Source of the DNA: Bacteroidales bacterium UBA5537
Lineage (GTDB): Bacteria > Bacteroidota > Bacteroidia > Bacteroidales > Lentimicrobiaceae
Reading direction: 5' to 3'
Assembly: GCA_002426025.1 (NCBI GenBank)
Contig: DINP01000096.1
Location: forward strand, 1-5,085
Length of the DNA stretch: 5,085 nucleotides
Position 1 is the stretch's first letter, and each line of letters starts with the position of its first letter. A program made the translations under genes and the position numbers. Positions 1 through 5,085 of the stretch are shown here, piece after piece. The notes under the pieces are model-generated. The model searched no databases. It saw only the letters and a list, made by a program, of their open reading frames with translations, and was not told the origin of the DNA.

Positions 1-40
1 AGTTAATTTGCTGTTTATTATAAATTGCATTTGAATGAAC

Positions 41-3000
41 TTAGGGATGAACGGACCCTATAAAATTAAACTGGTTATTGTCAACAATAGTGATATCCCC
101 AGTATCAATAAAGGCATCTCCGTTAACATCCGTTGCGTAATAACCAATTAAGAAATTAAACTGGTCGTTATCAAGTAAGGTTACATCTCCAGTATCAACG
201 TACCCATCATGGTTAGCATCTCCACCATAAATTGCATACCAGCCATCAAACATCTGCAGTATATTCCCTCCATAGACATTAGCTGGCTGGTCGAAATTAT
301 AAGTAATGACCTGATCTGCAAATGCAACAGGGCTGGAACTTGTAGTTTCAATTGAATTGCGGTGTTTGATGGTTATATAATAATTTCCTGATAAGGCCGA
401 TGGAACTGAAACACTTGCAAGTCCATCAATGCCCAGGTCAATATTTGGAAATGATTGTTCTATCAGGCTGTAATCAAGTTCATTACGAAGTTCAATTGTA
501 ATCTGATCGGCTATTCCTTCACCAAATTGAGGACCTGATTCACCTTGTGCCTGATGCATAATTCCAATTCCGTCATAAAGTCCTTCAAGCAGAACAGTAA
601 GATTCAGTGTTTTATTGGCTTCATTAACTGTAAGAACTCCAGATATATTGACAGTTCCATCCCAGAATCCGCCGCTGAACCCTCCATAAACAAAAGCTCC
701 TGAACTCAGTTGAAAACGTGAAGCGTAATAATAAATTCCCGGAGTTCCGATTACACCGCCAAGGTTGGCCATATATTCGTCATTGTTTCCCTGATCACTC
801 TGGTAATCAGCTGCTATCCAGTTTGTCCACTGGTCTGGGTTGTTGTTTTCGGTACTATAACCGATCCATGCCTGGATACCTGTACCCTGACCTGTCCCAT
901 TTGTAACACCATCGGCATAGACCTGAGCATAAACATTGAACTCCTGATTAAGGCTAATGATTCCCTGGTCAGGCCATTGCAGGTTAGCAAACGTTATTGA
1001 AGGATCAGAAACAGTAAGAACTCCGTTGATATTTATAATTCCATCCCAGAAACCACCCTGAAATCCACCATAAACAAAACTCTGTTCATCAAGTTGAAAG
1101 CGGGAAGCATAATAGTAGATTCCGGATGCACTGATTTCAGCACCCAGGTTTGCAGTGTATTCGTCGTTGCTACTACCGGCATCTCCCAGAAATGAAGCAG
1201 AAATCCAGTTAGTCCATGTGGCGGGATCGGTATTTTCTGTACTATAACCAATCCATGCCTGTATGCCAGCACCCTGACCTACAGCATTCGTTACACCATT
1301 GGAATAAACTTGTGCATAGACATCAAATGACTGACCAAGAACAATATTTCCATCGGGAGGCCATTGAAGGTTTGCCCAGTCAATCGAAGGAGGGGGAGCA
1401 ACTGTTACAGTTACTGTCCAGATTTTATCGCTTAAACTTTCACTTGTTACGGTGTAAGTCAATGGATTGGTGAAATCACGAACTACACCACTGGCTGGGT
1501 CGATGGTAGCATTGGCTGAAATGCCTATGGTTGGTGTTAAGGCCGTTAAGGAAGTTCCAAAAGCTACTTCAAAGCTTACAGTTGCAGCACCTGAATTAAT
1601 TACGGCAGCACCTGTTTGTTCTGCCAATTCAAAACTAAGGATTTCAGCTTCAGTACTTAATTCCTGAACTTCGAAAGTTGCAGTAAAGGGTCCGTCTTCA
1701 GTAATACCCGGAATTCCGGTACCAGTGATAGTGAAGAAAATTTTCAGGTTATAATTGCCGGCGATGAGTCCGTCGGTAACTGGGATCTGAGCACCAAAGC
1801 TTGCCCATGTCTGGTTTCCGTCACCATCGTTGCTGGTCCAGTTTACATCTCTTAAGGTGTAATCAAGTGGTTCTGAATCACCTGTACTCCAAACCTTGTA
1901 TTTGAATTGTGCCCCGGTTACATCTCCGGAACCTGACTTATAGGTTTTAATTGCTGATCCTTTGATAATCAGACTACTGAGTGGGCCAAGGTCCTGATTA
2001 TCGAATTCAGTGCCTTTTTGAGTAAGGTCAGAGCCCTGACCAGTAAACCAGTAAGTTAGAGTGGGAAGGTTCACACCATCATCATCTCTTATACCAAAGT
2101 TGGGAACAGCAATTGTCACGTTTACAGTCCACACTTTAGTCGTAGTAGCATCTTCAGCAGTTACGGTATAGGTAACCGGGCCGGTGAAATCGCGGATTAC
2201 TCCGCTTGCCGGATCAATAGAAGCACCGAGGGAAACTGTAATGGTTGGTGCTAAAGCTGTTATTACCGTGCCCGGAGCTACTTCAATATCTACAGTTGCA
2301 GAAACCGGGTTTATAACAGATGGTCCAGTTTGCTCTGCAAAAGAAAAACTGAGGATATCGGCCTGACTACTAAGACCACTTACAGTATAGCTGTAAAAAA
2401 TTCCGCCATTCTTATCAGATTTAATGGTGTAAAGATCATAATCTCCAGTTATGCCGGCAGCAGTTGAGCTAAAGGCATAATATTTTACTACAGCTCCGGG
2501 ACTCTGACCAGGAATTGTAGCAGTACCATTGCTTCCTGCCATCGAAAAGCTGACTATATCAGAACTGACCCAATTGTTGGTTGTATAAGCCAGGTAAAAT
2601 AATTCCTCAGCTGAGGGAGATGCATCTGTAATAATTGTTATATCTGCAGGTTGGTTCGCCGTAACAACCGTGGGTACTGAAAGTGATAACAGGTTAACAG
2701 GTTGAGCACTGGTTTCCATAAAAATTGCCCGGGTTCCCGAATAACCGCTGTCTTCCCAGTTCATGGTGTACCACTTTCCATTAACAACCGTAATCTGATT
2801 ATTCGCTCCATTATTAAATGTATAAGCCTGAAGGGTATTCATACTAACCGTCACATTTGCCCATTTATTACCCCAGGGATTACCAGTAGAACCGCTGGTG
2901 AAAAGCCATTCGTATGTTCCACCGACAATGTCTCCACCTGTGGCAGCAACGCTGAGCGTCGTTTGCCAGCGGGGAGTGCCAGTCAGGATTTTCGTTACTC

Positions 3001-3208
3001 TGCCACCGGGAACCTGAGTATAACTTGCCAAGGCGAGGTTGTCAGTTGGTGGATTTGTCCATGAGTTCCACGCACCCGGCATATTCAGTCCTTCAGGTGC
3101 ATAAATCTGAGCCTGAACGGTATTGATCGTTAACAGGACCGATGCAATCATGAATAGTGCAATCATGCCAGAATGCACCATGAATACAGTCAATTTTCGC
3201 TTTTTCAT
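41..3208 (-). CDS. Secreted multi-domain non-catalytic protein (signal peptide, Ig-like/DUF5018-like domains, two WANLQWP modules, dockerin-like tail)
   Basis: Complete 1055-residue protein. Residues 1-33 are a signal peptide. Residues 36-167 (YAPEGLNMPGAWNSWTNPP onward) form an aromatic-rich domain I recall at the N-terminus of Bacteroidota amylase-like secreted proteins. Residues 170-277 are Ig-like. Residues 281-367 and 517-604 are DUF5018-like. Residues 369-515 are a further beta-rich module. Residues 608-733 and 737-861 are WANLQWP modules, and 866-1055 are a tail with two calcium loops. No enzyme domain is recognisable and there is no cysteine in the protein. The start at 3208 is chosen because a KKRK n-region directly precedes the hydrophobic core; later Mets (10, 15, 20) would cut into it. 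It lies 41 bases after an amylase-like gene and shares its C-terminal ~320 residues of architecture. I infer a glucan-binding, scaffold or surface role alongside that enzyme. The exact function is unknown; an adhesin is an alternative. Confidence 0.93.
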   Translation of the reverse strand: MKKRKLTVFMVHSGMIALFMIASVLLTINTVQAQIYAPEGLNMPGAWNSWTNPPTDNLALASYTQVPGGRVTKILTGTPRWQTTLSVAATGGDIVGGTYEWLFTSGSTGNPWGNKWANVTVSMNTLQAYTFNNGANNQITVVNGKWYTMNWEDSGYSGTRAIFMETSAQPVNLLSLSVPTVVTANQPADITIITDASPSAEELFYLAYTTNNWVSSDIVSFSMAGSNGTATIPGQSPGAVVKYYAFSSTAAGITGDYDLYTIKSDKNGGIFYSYTVSGLSSQADILSFSFAEQTGPSVINPVSATVDIEVAPGTVITALAPTITVSLGASIDPASGVIRDFTGPVTYTVTAEDATTTKVWTVNVTIAVPNFGIRDDDGVNLPTLTYWFTGQGSDLTQKGTEFDNQDLGPLSSLIIKGSAIKTYKSGSGDVTGAQFKYKVWSTGDSEPLDYTLRDVNWTSNDGDGNQTWASFGAQIPVTDGLIAGNYNLKIFFTITGTGIPGITEDGPFTATFEVQELSTEAEILSFELAEQTGAAVINSGAATVSFEVAFGTSLTALTPTIGISANATIDPASGVVRDFTNPLTYTVTSESLSDKIWTVTVTVAPPPSIDWANLQWPPDGNIVLGQSFDVYAQVYSNGVTNAVGQGAGIQAWIGYSTENTDPATWTNWISASFLGDAGSSNDEYTANLGAEISASGIYYYASRFQLDEQSFVYGGFQGGFWDGIININGVLTVSDPSITFANLQWPDQGIISLNQEFNVYAQVYADGVTNGTGQGTGIQAWIGYSTENNNPDQWTNWIAADYQSDQGNNDEYMANLGGVIGTPGIYYYASRFQLSSGAFVYGGFSGGFWDGTVNISGVLTVNEANKTLNLTVLLEGLYDGIGIMHQAQGESGPQFGEGIADQITIELRNELDYSLIEQSFPNIDLGIDGLASVSVPSALSGNYYITIKHRNSIETTSSSPVAFADQVITYNFDQPANVYGGNILQMFDGWYAIYGGDANHDGYVDTGDVTLLDNDQFNFLIGYYATDVNGDAFIDTGDITIVDNNQFNFIGSVHP
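44..226 (-). other. Dockerin-like pair of calcium-binding loops, downstream protein
   Basis: Residues 995-1055. Loop 1 has D997, N999, D1001, Y1003, D1005 and D1008; loop 2 has D1027, N1029, D1031, F1033, D1035 and D1038. Both match the 12-residue D-x-N-x-D-x-x-x-D-x-x-D spacing of type I dockerin / EF-hand loops. The loops are 30 residues apart, and each is followed by DN[DN]QFNF. In loop 2 the usual Gly after the third ligand is Ala (A1032). The protein ends GSVHP with no type IX secretion tail. Confidence 0.8.
254..613 (-). other. Conserved beta-rich part of the C-terminal tail, downstream protein
   Basis: Residues 866-985 precede the calcium loops. The landmarks are LLEGLYDG, MHQAQGE, GPQFGEGIAD, ITIELRN, YYITIKHRNSIETTSS and a closing YNFDQPANVYG. 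It aligns without a gap to the equivalent part of the amylase-like protein. The prealbumin-like strand layout suggests a beta sandwich coupled to the calcium loops. I know the HRNSIETT motif from other Bacteroidota secreted proteins, but not a function. Confidence 0.65.
626..1000 (-). repeat. WANLQWP module B (downstream protein, copy 2)
   Basis: Residues 737-861, separated from module A by only three residues (SDP). It has the same landmarks: FANLQWP, GIQAWIGYSTEN, WTNWIA, NNDEYMANLG, YYYASRFQL, FVYGGF, GGFWDG, GVLTV. The initial Asp-Trp pair of the other modules is replaced by Thr-Phe here. A short linker (NEAN) leads to the C-terminal tail. Confidence 0.8.
1010..1387 (-). repeat. WANLQWP module A (downstream protein, copy 1)
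   Basis: Residues 608-733. The landmarks are IDWANLQWP, VYAQVYSNGVT, GIQAWIGYSTEN, TWTNWI, NDEYTANLG, YYYASRFQL, FVYGGF, GGFWDG and a closing GVLTV. It is a beta-rich ~126-residue unit with many conserved aromatics. My hand alignment to module B gives roughly 68% identity with one single-residue gap. I recall similar modules beside amylases/pullulanases and other secreted proteins, but know no established function. Confidence 0.8.
1397..1660 (-). repeat. DUF5018-like domain, copy 2
   Basis: Residues 517-604 repeat the copy 1 landmarks in the same order: AEILSFELAEQTGAAVIN, LTALTPTIGIS, IDPASGVVRDFTNPLTYTVT and KIWTVTVTV. Copy 1 has EDATTTKVW where copy 2 has ESLSDKIW, one residue shorter. 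The next residues (APPP, 604-607) form a short proline linker to the WANLQWP modules. Confidence 0.65.
1664..2104 (-). other. Beta-rich module between the two DUF5018-like copies
   Basis: Residues 369-515 run from FGIRDDDGVN through a DLGPLSSLIIKGSAIKTYKS stretch, GAQFKYKVWS, TWASFGAQIPV and LIAGNYNLKIFFTITG. The order (an F-x-x-x-DLG turn, a Gly-marked strand, a Tyr-rich strand, then a G-N-Y-x-L edge strand) resembles a module I have seen in other secreted Bacteroidota proteins. I cannot name a family. Being placed between two copies of the same domain suggests insertion or block duplication. Confidence 0.45.
2108..2368 (-). repeat. DUF5018-like domain, copy 1
   Basis: Residues 281-367 run from ADILSFSFAEQTGPSVIN through PTITVSLGASIDPASGV and RDFTGPVTYTVTAED to KVWTVNVTI. 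This is the familiar Bacteroidota beta-sandwich that I know as DUF5018 or a close relative; the name is from memory. It is a spacer or ligand-binding module with no known catalytic role. It is clearly homologous to residues 517-604 of the same protein. Confidence 0.65.
2378..2701 (-). other. Ig-like beta-sandwich domain
   Basis: Residues 170-277 have the layout of an Ig/fibronectin-like domain: a PTVVTANQPADITIITD opening strand, ELFYLAYTTNNW with a central Trp, then GTATIPGQSPGAVVKYYAFSS, a typical F/G strand pair with the KYYAF motif. It probably packs directly behind the N-terminal domain. The role is likely structural or part of a binding surface. Confidence 0.5.
2708..3103 (-). other. 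N-terminal aromatic-rich domain, Bacteroidota amylase-associated type
   Basis: Residues 36-167 begin LNMPGAWNSWTNPP and contain a second tryptophan cluster (NPWGNKWANV, residues 110-119) and GKWYTMNW (144-151). The pattern of strands, Gly-Asn turns and exposed-type aromatics resembles carbohydrate-binding beta sandwiches. I recall closely similar N-terminal domains on secreted amylase-like proteins of this phylum, but this is from memory. Sugar binding is an inference, since no defined binding-site motif can be named. Confidence 0.55.
3110..3208 (-). other. Sec signal peptide of the 1055-residue protein
   Basis: Residues 1-33 have a basic n-region (MKKRK), a hydrophobic core (about residues 15-28, MIALFMIASVLLTI) and a c-region ending VQA before Gln34. 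This fits cleavage by signal peptidase I after Ala33. There is no lipobox cysteine, so it is not a lipoprotein. The mature protein would be exported to the periplasm and probably beyond. Confidence 0.9.
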
Positions 3209-3249
3209 TTTTGTTGATTTTAATTGTTATTAATTTCTGGAATATTTTT
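3209..3249 (-). promoter_or_regulatory. 41-base intergenic spacer and translation leader
   Basis: The spacer between the two genes is strongly AT-rich. The bases directly before the ATG at 3208 read ATCAACAAAA on the coding strand, with no Shine-Dalgarno sequence; A-rich leaders of this kind are usual in Bacteroidota. I see no TAnnTTTG-type Bacteroidota promoter element and no strong hairpin, which favours co-transcription with the upstream gene. Confidence 0.5.
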
Positions 3250-5085
3250 TTATGGGGTTGAGGAACCAACAAAGTTAAATTGGTTATTGTCAACAATGGT
3301 TCCATCTGCAGTGTCGATGATACCATCTCCGTTGGTGTCGGTGACTACATAACCTGAAATAAAGTTAAACTGGTCATTGTCGATAGGAGAACTGTCTCCG
3401 GTATCAATAAATCCATCCTGATTCACATCTCCACCGTAAATCGCGTACCATCCATCATGCATCAACAGCAGGTTATTGCCATATACATCTGCCGCTTGAT
3501 TGAAACTGTAGTTTATAAGTGGATACATGAATGAGACAGGATTGGAAGAAGTTGTTTCAATTGAATTTCTATGTCTGATTGTAATAAAGTAATTATCAGA
3601 TATAGAAACAGGTATTGATATCTGCGCAACTCCGCTTATGCTTAAATCAACATCATTAAATGAATGTTCGATAATGTTGTAATTGGTTGAATTGTGAAGT
3701 TCAACCGTTATTTTATCGGCAATTCCAGGCCCGAATTGCGGCCCCGTTTCACCATTTGCCTGTCGCATTGTTCCGTTTCCATTATACAGGCCTTCGAGTA
3801 ATAGGGATAAATATAGGGTTTTTTCTTCAGATGATAAAACAGTTAAGATGCCTGAAACAAAATTACTTCCATCCCAGAATCCTCCGCCTTCGGTTGAATA
3901 ACCTCCATAAACATAGTTTCCGTTCTCAAGCCTGAACCGGCTTGCATAGTACCATGTACCGGTTTGATTAAATGAGGGTCCTATATTGGCCTGAAACTCA
4001 TCGTTATTTCCAACGGCCAGGTTGTAAGTTGCTGTAATCCAGTTGGTCCAAGTTGATGGGTTTGAATCTGTGTTGCTATAGCCTATCCAGGCTTCCAGGC
4101 CTGGTGTTGGTGTTGGTTGGCCACTTATGCCATTGATCCATGCCTGTGCATAAACAGTGTAATCCTGCCCTGTATATATTTGTCCTGAAGCAGGCCATTG
4201 CAGGTTTGCCCAGTCAATTACCGGTGGTGGTGTTACTTCAACATGCAGGATTCCAGATACATTAATTACCCCGTCCCAGAATCCACCTCCTCCGGGTGAA
4301 TAGCCTCCATAAACAAAATTACCGTTGTCTAACCTGAAACGACTGGCATAATACCATGTTCCATTTTCGGAAAATTCCGGTCCGATGTTGGCCTGGTATT
4401 CATCATTATTTCCAATAGCGATATTGTGTGAAGCAACCACCCAATTGGTCCAGCCCGATGGGTCGGAGTTCACATTACTATATCCAATCCAGGCTTCAAG
4501 GCCGGGAGCCGGAACTGGTTGTCCGGTGATTCCATCAATCCAGACTTGTGCTGATACAATATAGTCTTCACCAGCTTCAACCTGACCTTCTCCCGGGTAT
4601 TGCAAATTAGCCCATGCAGAGGCTGGGTCCCAGCCAGGTTCTAATTCTATTATCAGGTTTGTTTCATCGCTGATGGTTGTAGTTACTGTTTGGGTAAGCC
4701 AGTCAAATTTTCCTGCTGTTACCGTGATTGTTTGTGGAAGCGCAAGAAAATCAACAATGCCCGATTCATTAGTGATACGATTGCCGGCATTACCTAGCTT
4801 AACCAGGGCTCCTTCGATCGGATTTCCGCTTTCGCTATCTATTACAGTAACCTGAAGATTATGGAATGGTTTAGGCAATGGCTCACTGGTGAAGACTTTA
4901 TAGTCGCCCGGTTCATAATAGAAAAAATGTCCGCCAGCATCGGTAACAGTAATGGCTTCACCGGTAAAATAATTGTACCATACTCCATTTTTCGTGAAGC
5001 CAGGAGCCATATCGAAGCCATTTACCCCCATATTTACAGAGATAACTACATCCATGCTACTGTGTGTTATCCACATCCGTTTTCC
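3250..5085 (-). CDS. C-terminal part of a secreted GH13 alpha-amylase-like protein with WANLQWP modules and dockerin-like tail (5' end outside window)
   Basis: The frame is open to the right edge (Gly-Lys-Arg precede the first visible Met at 5076), so this is a 5'-truncated gene and that Met is internal. Numbering from it: residues 1-66 resemble the C-terminal beta domain of Bacteroidota alpha-amylases (WITHSSMDVV, then GVWYNYFTGEAITVTD and a PGDYKVFTS strand). Residues 72-146 are a carboxypeptidase-regulatory-like beta sandwich (VTVIDSESGNPIEGALVKL). Residues 153-279 and 286-413 are two WANLQWP modules. Residues 419-608 are a conserved tail with two dockerin-like calcium loops. By family knowledge the missing part should be a (beta/alpha)8 catalytic barrel acting on starch or related alpha-glucans; no catalytic residue is visible here. 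No cysteine is present in the visible part. It ends with TAA at 3250-3252, 41 bases before the next gene, with which it is probably co-transcribed. The amylase assignment rests on the 66-residue domain alone and is fairly but not fully secure. Confidence 0.85.
   Translation of the reverse strand, partial: GKRMWITHSSMDVVISVNMGVNGFDMAPGFTKNGVWYNYFTGEAITVTDAGGHFFYYEPGDYKVFTSEPLPKPFHNLQVTVIDSESGNPIEGALVKLGNAGNRITNESGIVDFLALPQTITVTAGKFDWLTQTVTTTISDETNLIIELEPGWDPASAWANLQYPGEGQVEAGEDYIVSAQVWIDGITGQPVPAPGLEAWIGYSNVNSDPSGWTNWVVASHNIAIGNNDEYQANIGPEFSENGTWYYASRFRLDNGNFVYGGYSPGGGGFWDGVINVSGILHVEVTPPPVIDWANLQWPASGQIYTGQDYTVYAQAWINGISGQPTPTPGLEAWIGYSNTDSNPSTWTNWITATYNLAVGNNDEFQANIGPSFNQTGTWYYASRFRLENGNYVYGGYSTEGGGFWDGSNFVSGILTVLSSEEKTLYLSLLLEGLYNGNGTMRQANGETGPQFGPGIADKITVELHNSTNYNIIEHSFNDVDLSISGVAQISIPVSISDNYFITIRHRNSIETTSSNPVSFMYPLINYSFNQAADVYGNNLLLMHDGWYAIYGGDVNQDGFIDTGDSSPIDNDQFNFISGYVVTDTNGDGIIDTADGTIVDNNQFNFVGSSTP
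3253..3435 (-). other. Dockerin-like pair of calcium-binding loops, amylase-like protein
   Basis: Residues 548-608 counted from the Met at 5076. Loop 1 has D550, N552, D554, F556, D558 and D561; loop 2 has D580, N582, D584, I586, D588 and D591. They are again 30 residues apart and each is followed by DN[DN]QFNF, as in the neighbouring protein. Loop 2 has TAD instead of TGD. The protein ends GSSTP. Confidence 0.8.
3463..3822 (-). other. Conserved beta-rich part of the C-terminal tail, amylase-like protein
   Basis: Residues 419-538 counted from the Met at 5076 match residues 866-985 of the downstream protein. The shared landmarks are LLEGLYNG, MRQANGE, GPQFGPGIAD, ITVELHN, FITIRHRNSIETTSS and YSFNQAADVYG. 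It begins right after module D and runs into DGWYAIYGGD at the first calcium loop. Confidence 0.65.
3838..4221 (-). repeat. WANLQWP module D (amylase-like protein, copy 2)
   Basis: Residues 286-413 counted from the Met at 5076. It has VIDWANLQWP, GLEAWIGYSN, TWTNWI, GNNDEFQANIGP, WYYASRFRL, YVYGGYS, GGGFWDG and GILTV. My hand alignment gives about 69% identity to module C but only about 49% to module A. It is followed by LSSEE and the shared C-terminal tail. Confidence 0.8.
4240..4620 (-). repeat. WANLQWP module C (amylase-like protein, copy 1)
   Basis: Residues 153-279 counted from the Met at 5076. It has SAWANLQYP, GLEAWIGYSN, GWTNWV, GNNDEYQANIGP, WYYASRFRL, FVYGGYSP, GGGFWDG and GILHV. 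It shares with module D, but not with A and B, the GQPxPxPGLEA turn, the GTWYYASRFRL strand and a three-residue longer Gly-rich loop before FWDG. A short proline linker (TPPP) joins it to module D. Confidence 0.8.
4639..4863 (-). other. Carboxypeptidase-regulatory-like (CNA-B-type) beta sandwich
   Basis: Residues 72-146 counted from the Met at 5076. LQVTVIDSESGNPIEGALVKL is followed by a TNESGIVDFLALP segment and a hydrophobic ITVTAGKFDW strand, ending LIIELEP. The D-x-x-x-G-x-P-[IL]-x-G-A-x-V core followed by T-x-x-x-G is the signature of this fold. It most likely acts as a spacer between the enzyme and the WANLQWP modules. Confidence 0.7.
4879..5085 (-). other. Alpha-amylase C-terminal beta domain (partial at window edge)
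   Basis: Visible residues read GKR-MWITHSSMDVVISVNMG, then FTKNGVWYNYFTGEAITVTD, a hydrophobic FFYYEPGDYKVFTS strand, and EPLPKP. This order (H-S-x-M-D-V-V, a G-x-W-Y-x-Y-F-T-G-E turn, a P-G-[DE]-Y end strand) is what I expect of the all-beta C domain after the GH13 barrel in Bacteroidota alpha-amylases. The barrel itself should lie beyond 5085. Confidence 0.72.

Noticed and set aside
1..40. Possible terminator or next gene after the stop codon of the downstream gene
   Set aside because: The 40 bases are AT-rich with no GC-containing stem or T-run pattern, and too short to judge a following gene.
718..906. Plus-strand open frame of 62 codons
   Set aside because: It lies opposite the second WANLQWP module of the long minus-strand gene, has no recognisable domain, and an analogous antisense frame occurs opposite the first module, as expected of a shadow of a repeated coding region.
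1216..1473. Plus-strand open frame of 85 codons
   Set aside because: It is the same antisense shadow as at 718-906, opposite module A, with a low-complexity His/Gln-rich product and no leader or domain.
2702..3064. Plus-strand open frame of 120 codons, the longest on that strand
   Set aside because: It is fully antisense to the well-supported N-terminal domain of the 1055-residue protein. The product resembles no family and there is no plausible leader or neighbour.
3220..3233. Inverted repeat in the intergenic spacer (TTAAT/ATTAA arms, 4-base loop) as a possible terminator
   Set aside because: The stem is five A/T pairs with no G/C, and no base pair extends it outward. It is too weak to act as a terminator and is expected by chance in AT-rich sequence.
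3208..3250. The two genes being one gene broken by a stop codon or frameshift
   Set aside because: The upstream frame ends naturally after a complete dockerin-like tail, and the downstream frame starts with a full signal peptide of its own, so these are two separate proteins.
3093..3326. Minus-strand frame bridging the two genes
   Set aside because: It overlaps the calcium-loop coding region of one gene and the signal peptide of the next in another frame. Its product looks like out-of-frame translation.
41..5085. Defence system, CRISPR array, mobile element or RNA gene
   Set aside because: I found no short spaced repeats, transposase or integrase motifs, tRNA-like folds or terminal inverted repeats. 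All repetition seen is explained by protein module duplication.

Overview
The window looks like part of a Bacteroidota chromosome, probably a free-living or environmental member of the Bacteroidales/Marinilabiliales type. The grounds are long cysteine-free, multi-domain secreted proteins, DUF5018-like and Ig-like modules, an A-rich leader without a Shine-Dalgarno sequence, and a C-terminal architecture I associate with this phylum. The taxonomic call comes from protein style, not from a marker gene.

Layout: almost the whole window is two genes on the minus strand, read from right to left. The upstream gene (3250-5085) is cut by the right edge. Its visible part starts in what looks like the C-terminal beta domain of a GH13 alpha-amylase. 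It continues with a carboxypeptidase-regulatory-like beta sandwich, two copies of a ~127-residue 'WANLQWP' module, and a 190-residue tail ending in two dockerin-like calcium loops. After a 41-base spacer comes a complete 1055-residue gene (41-3208). It has a signal peptide, an N-terminal domain of the kind I recall from Bacteroidota amylase-like proteins, an Ig-like domain, two DUF5018-like domains around another beta-rich module, two more WANLQWP modules, and the same 190-residue tail. Positions 1-40 hold no recognisable gene or terminator. The plus strand holds no credible gene.

Likely working together: the genes are co-oriented and tightly spaced with no visible promoter between them, so they are probably co-transcribed. 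The upstream product is probably an exported alpha-glucan hydrolase. The downstream product has no recognisable catalytic domain and looks like a secreted binding, scaffold or surface companion. The two share about 320 C-terminal residues of architecture (two WANLQWP modules plus the tail), so they are probably delivered to, or held at, the same place. Neither protein ends in the usual type IX secretion C-terminal domain. The shared dockerin-like tail is therefore the most interesting element here.
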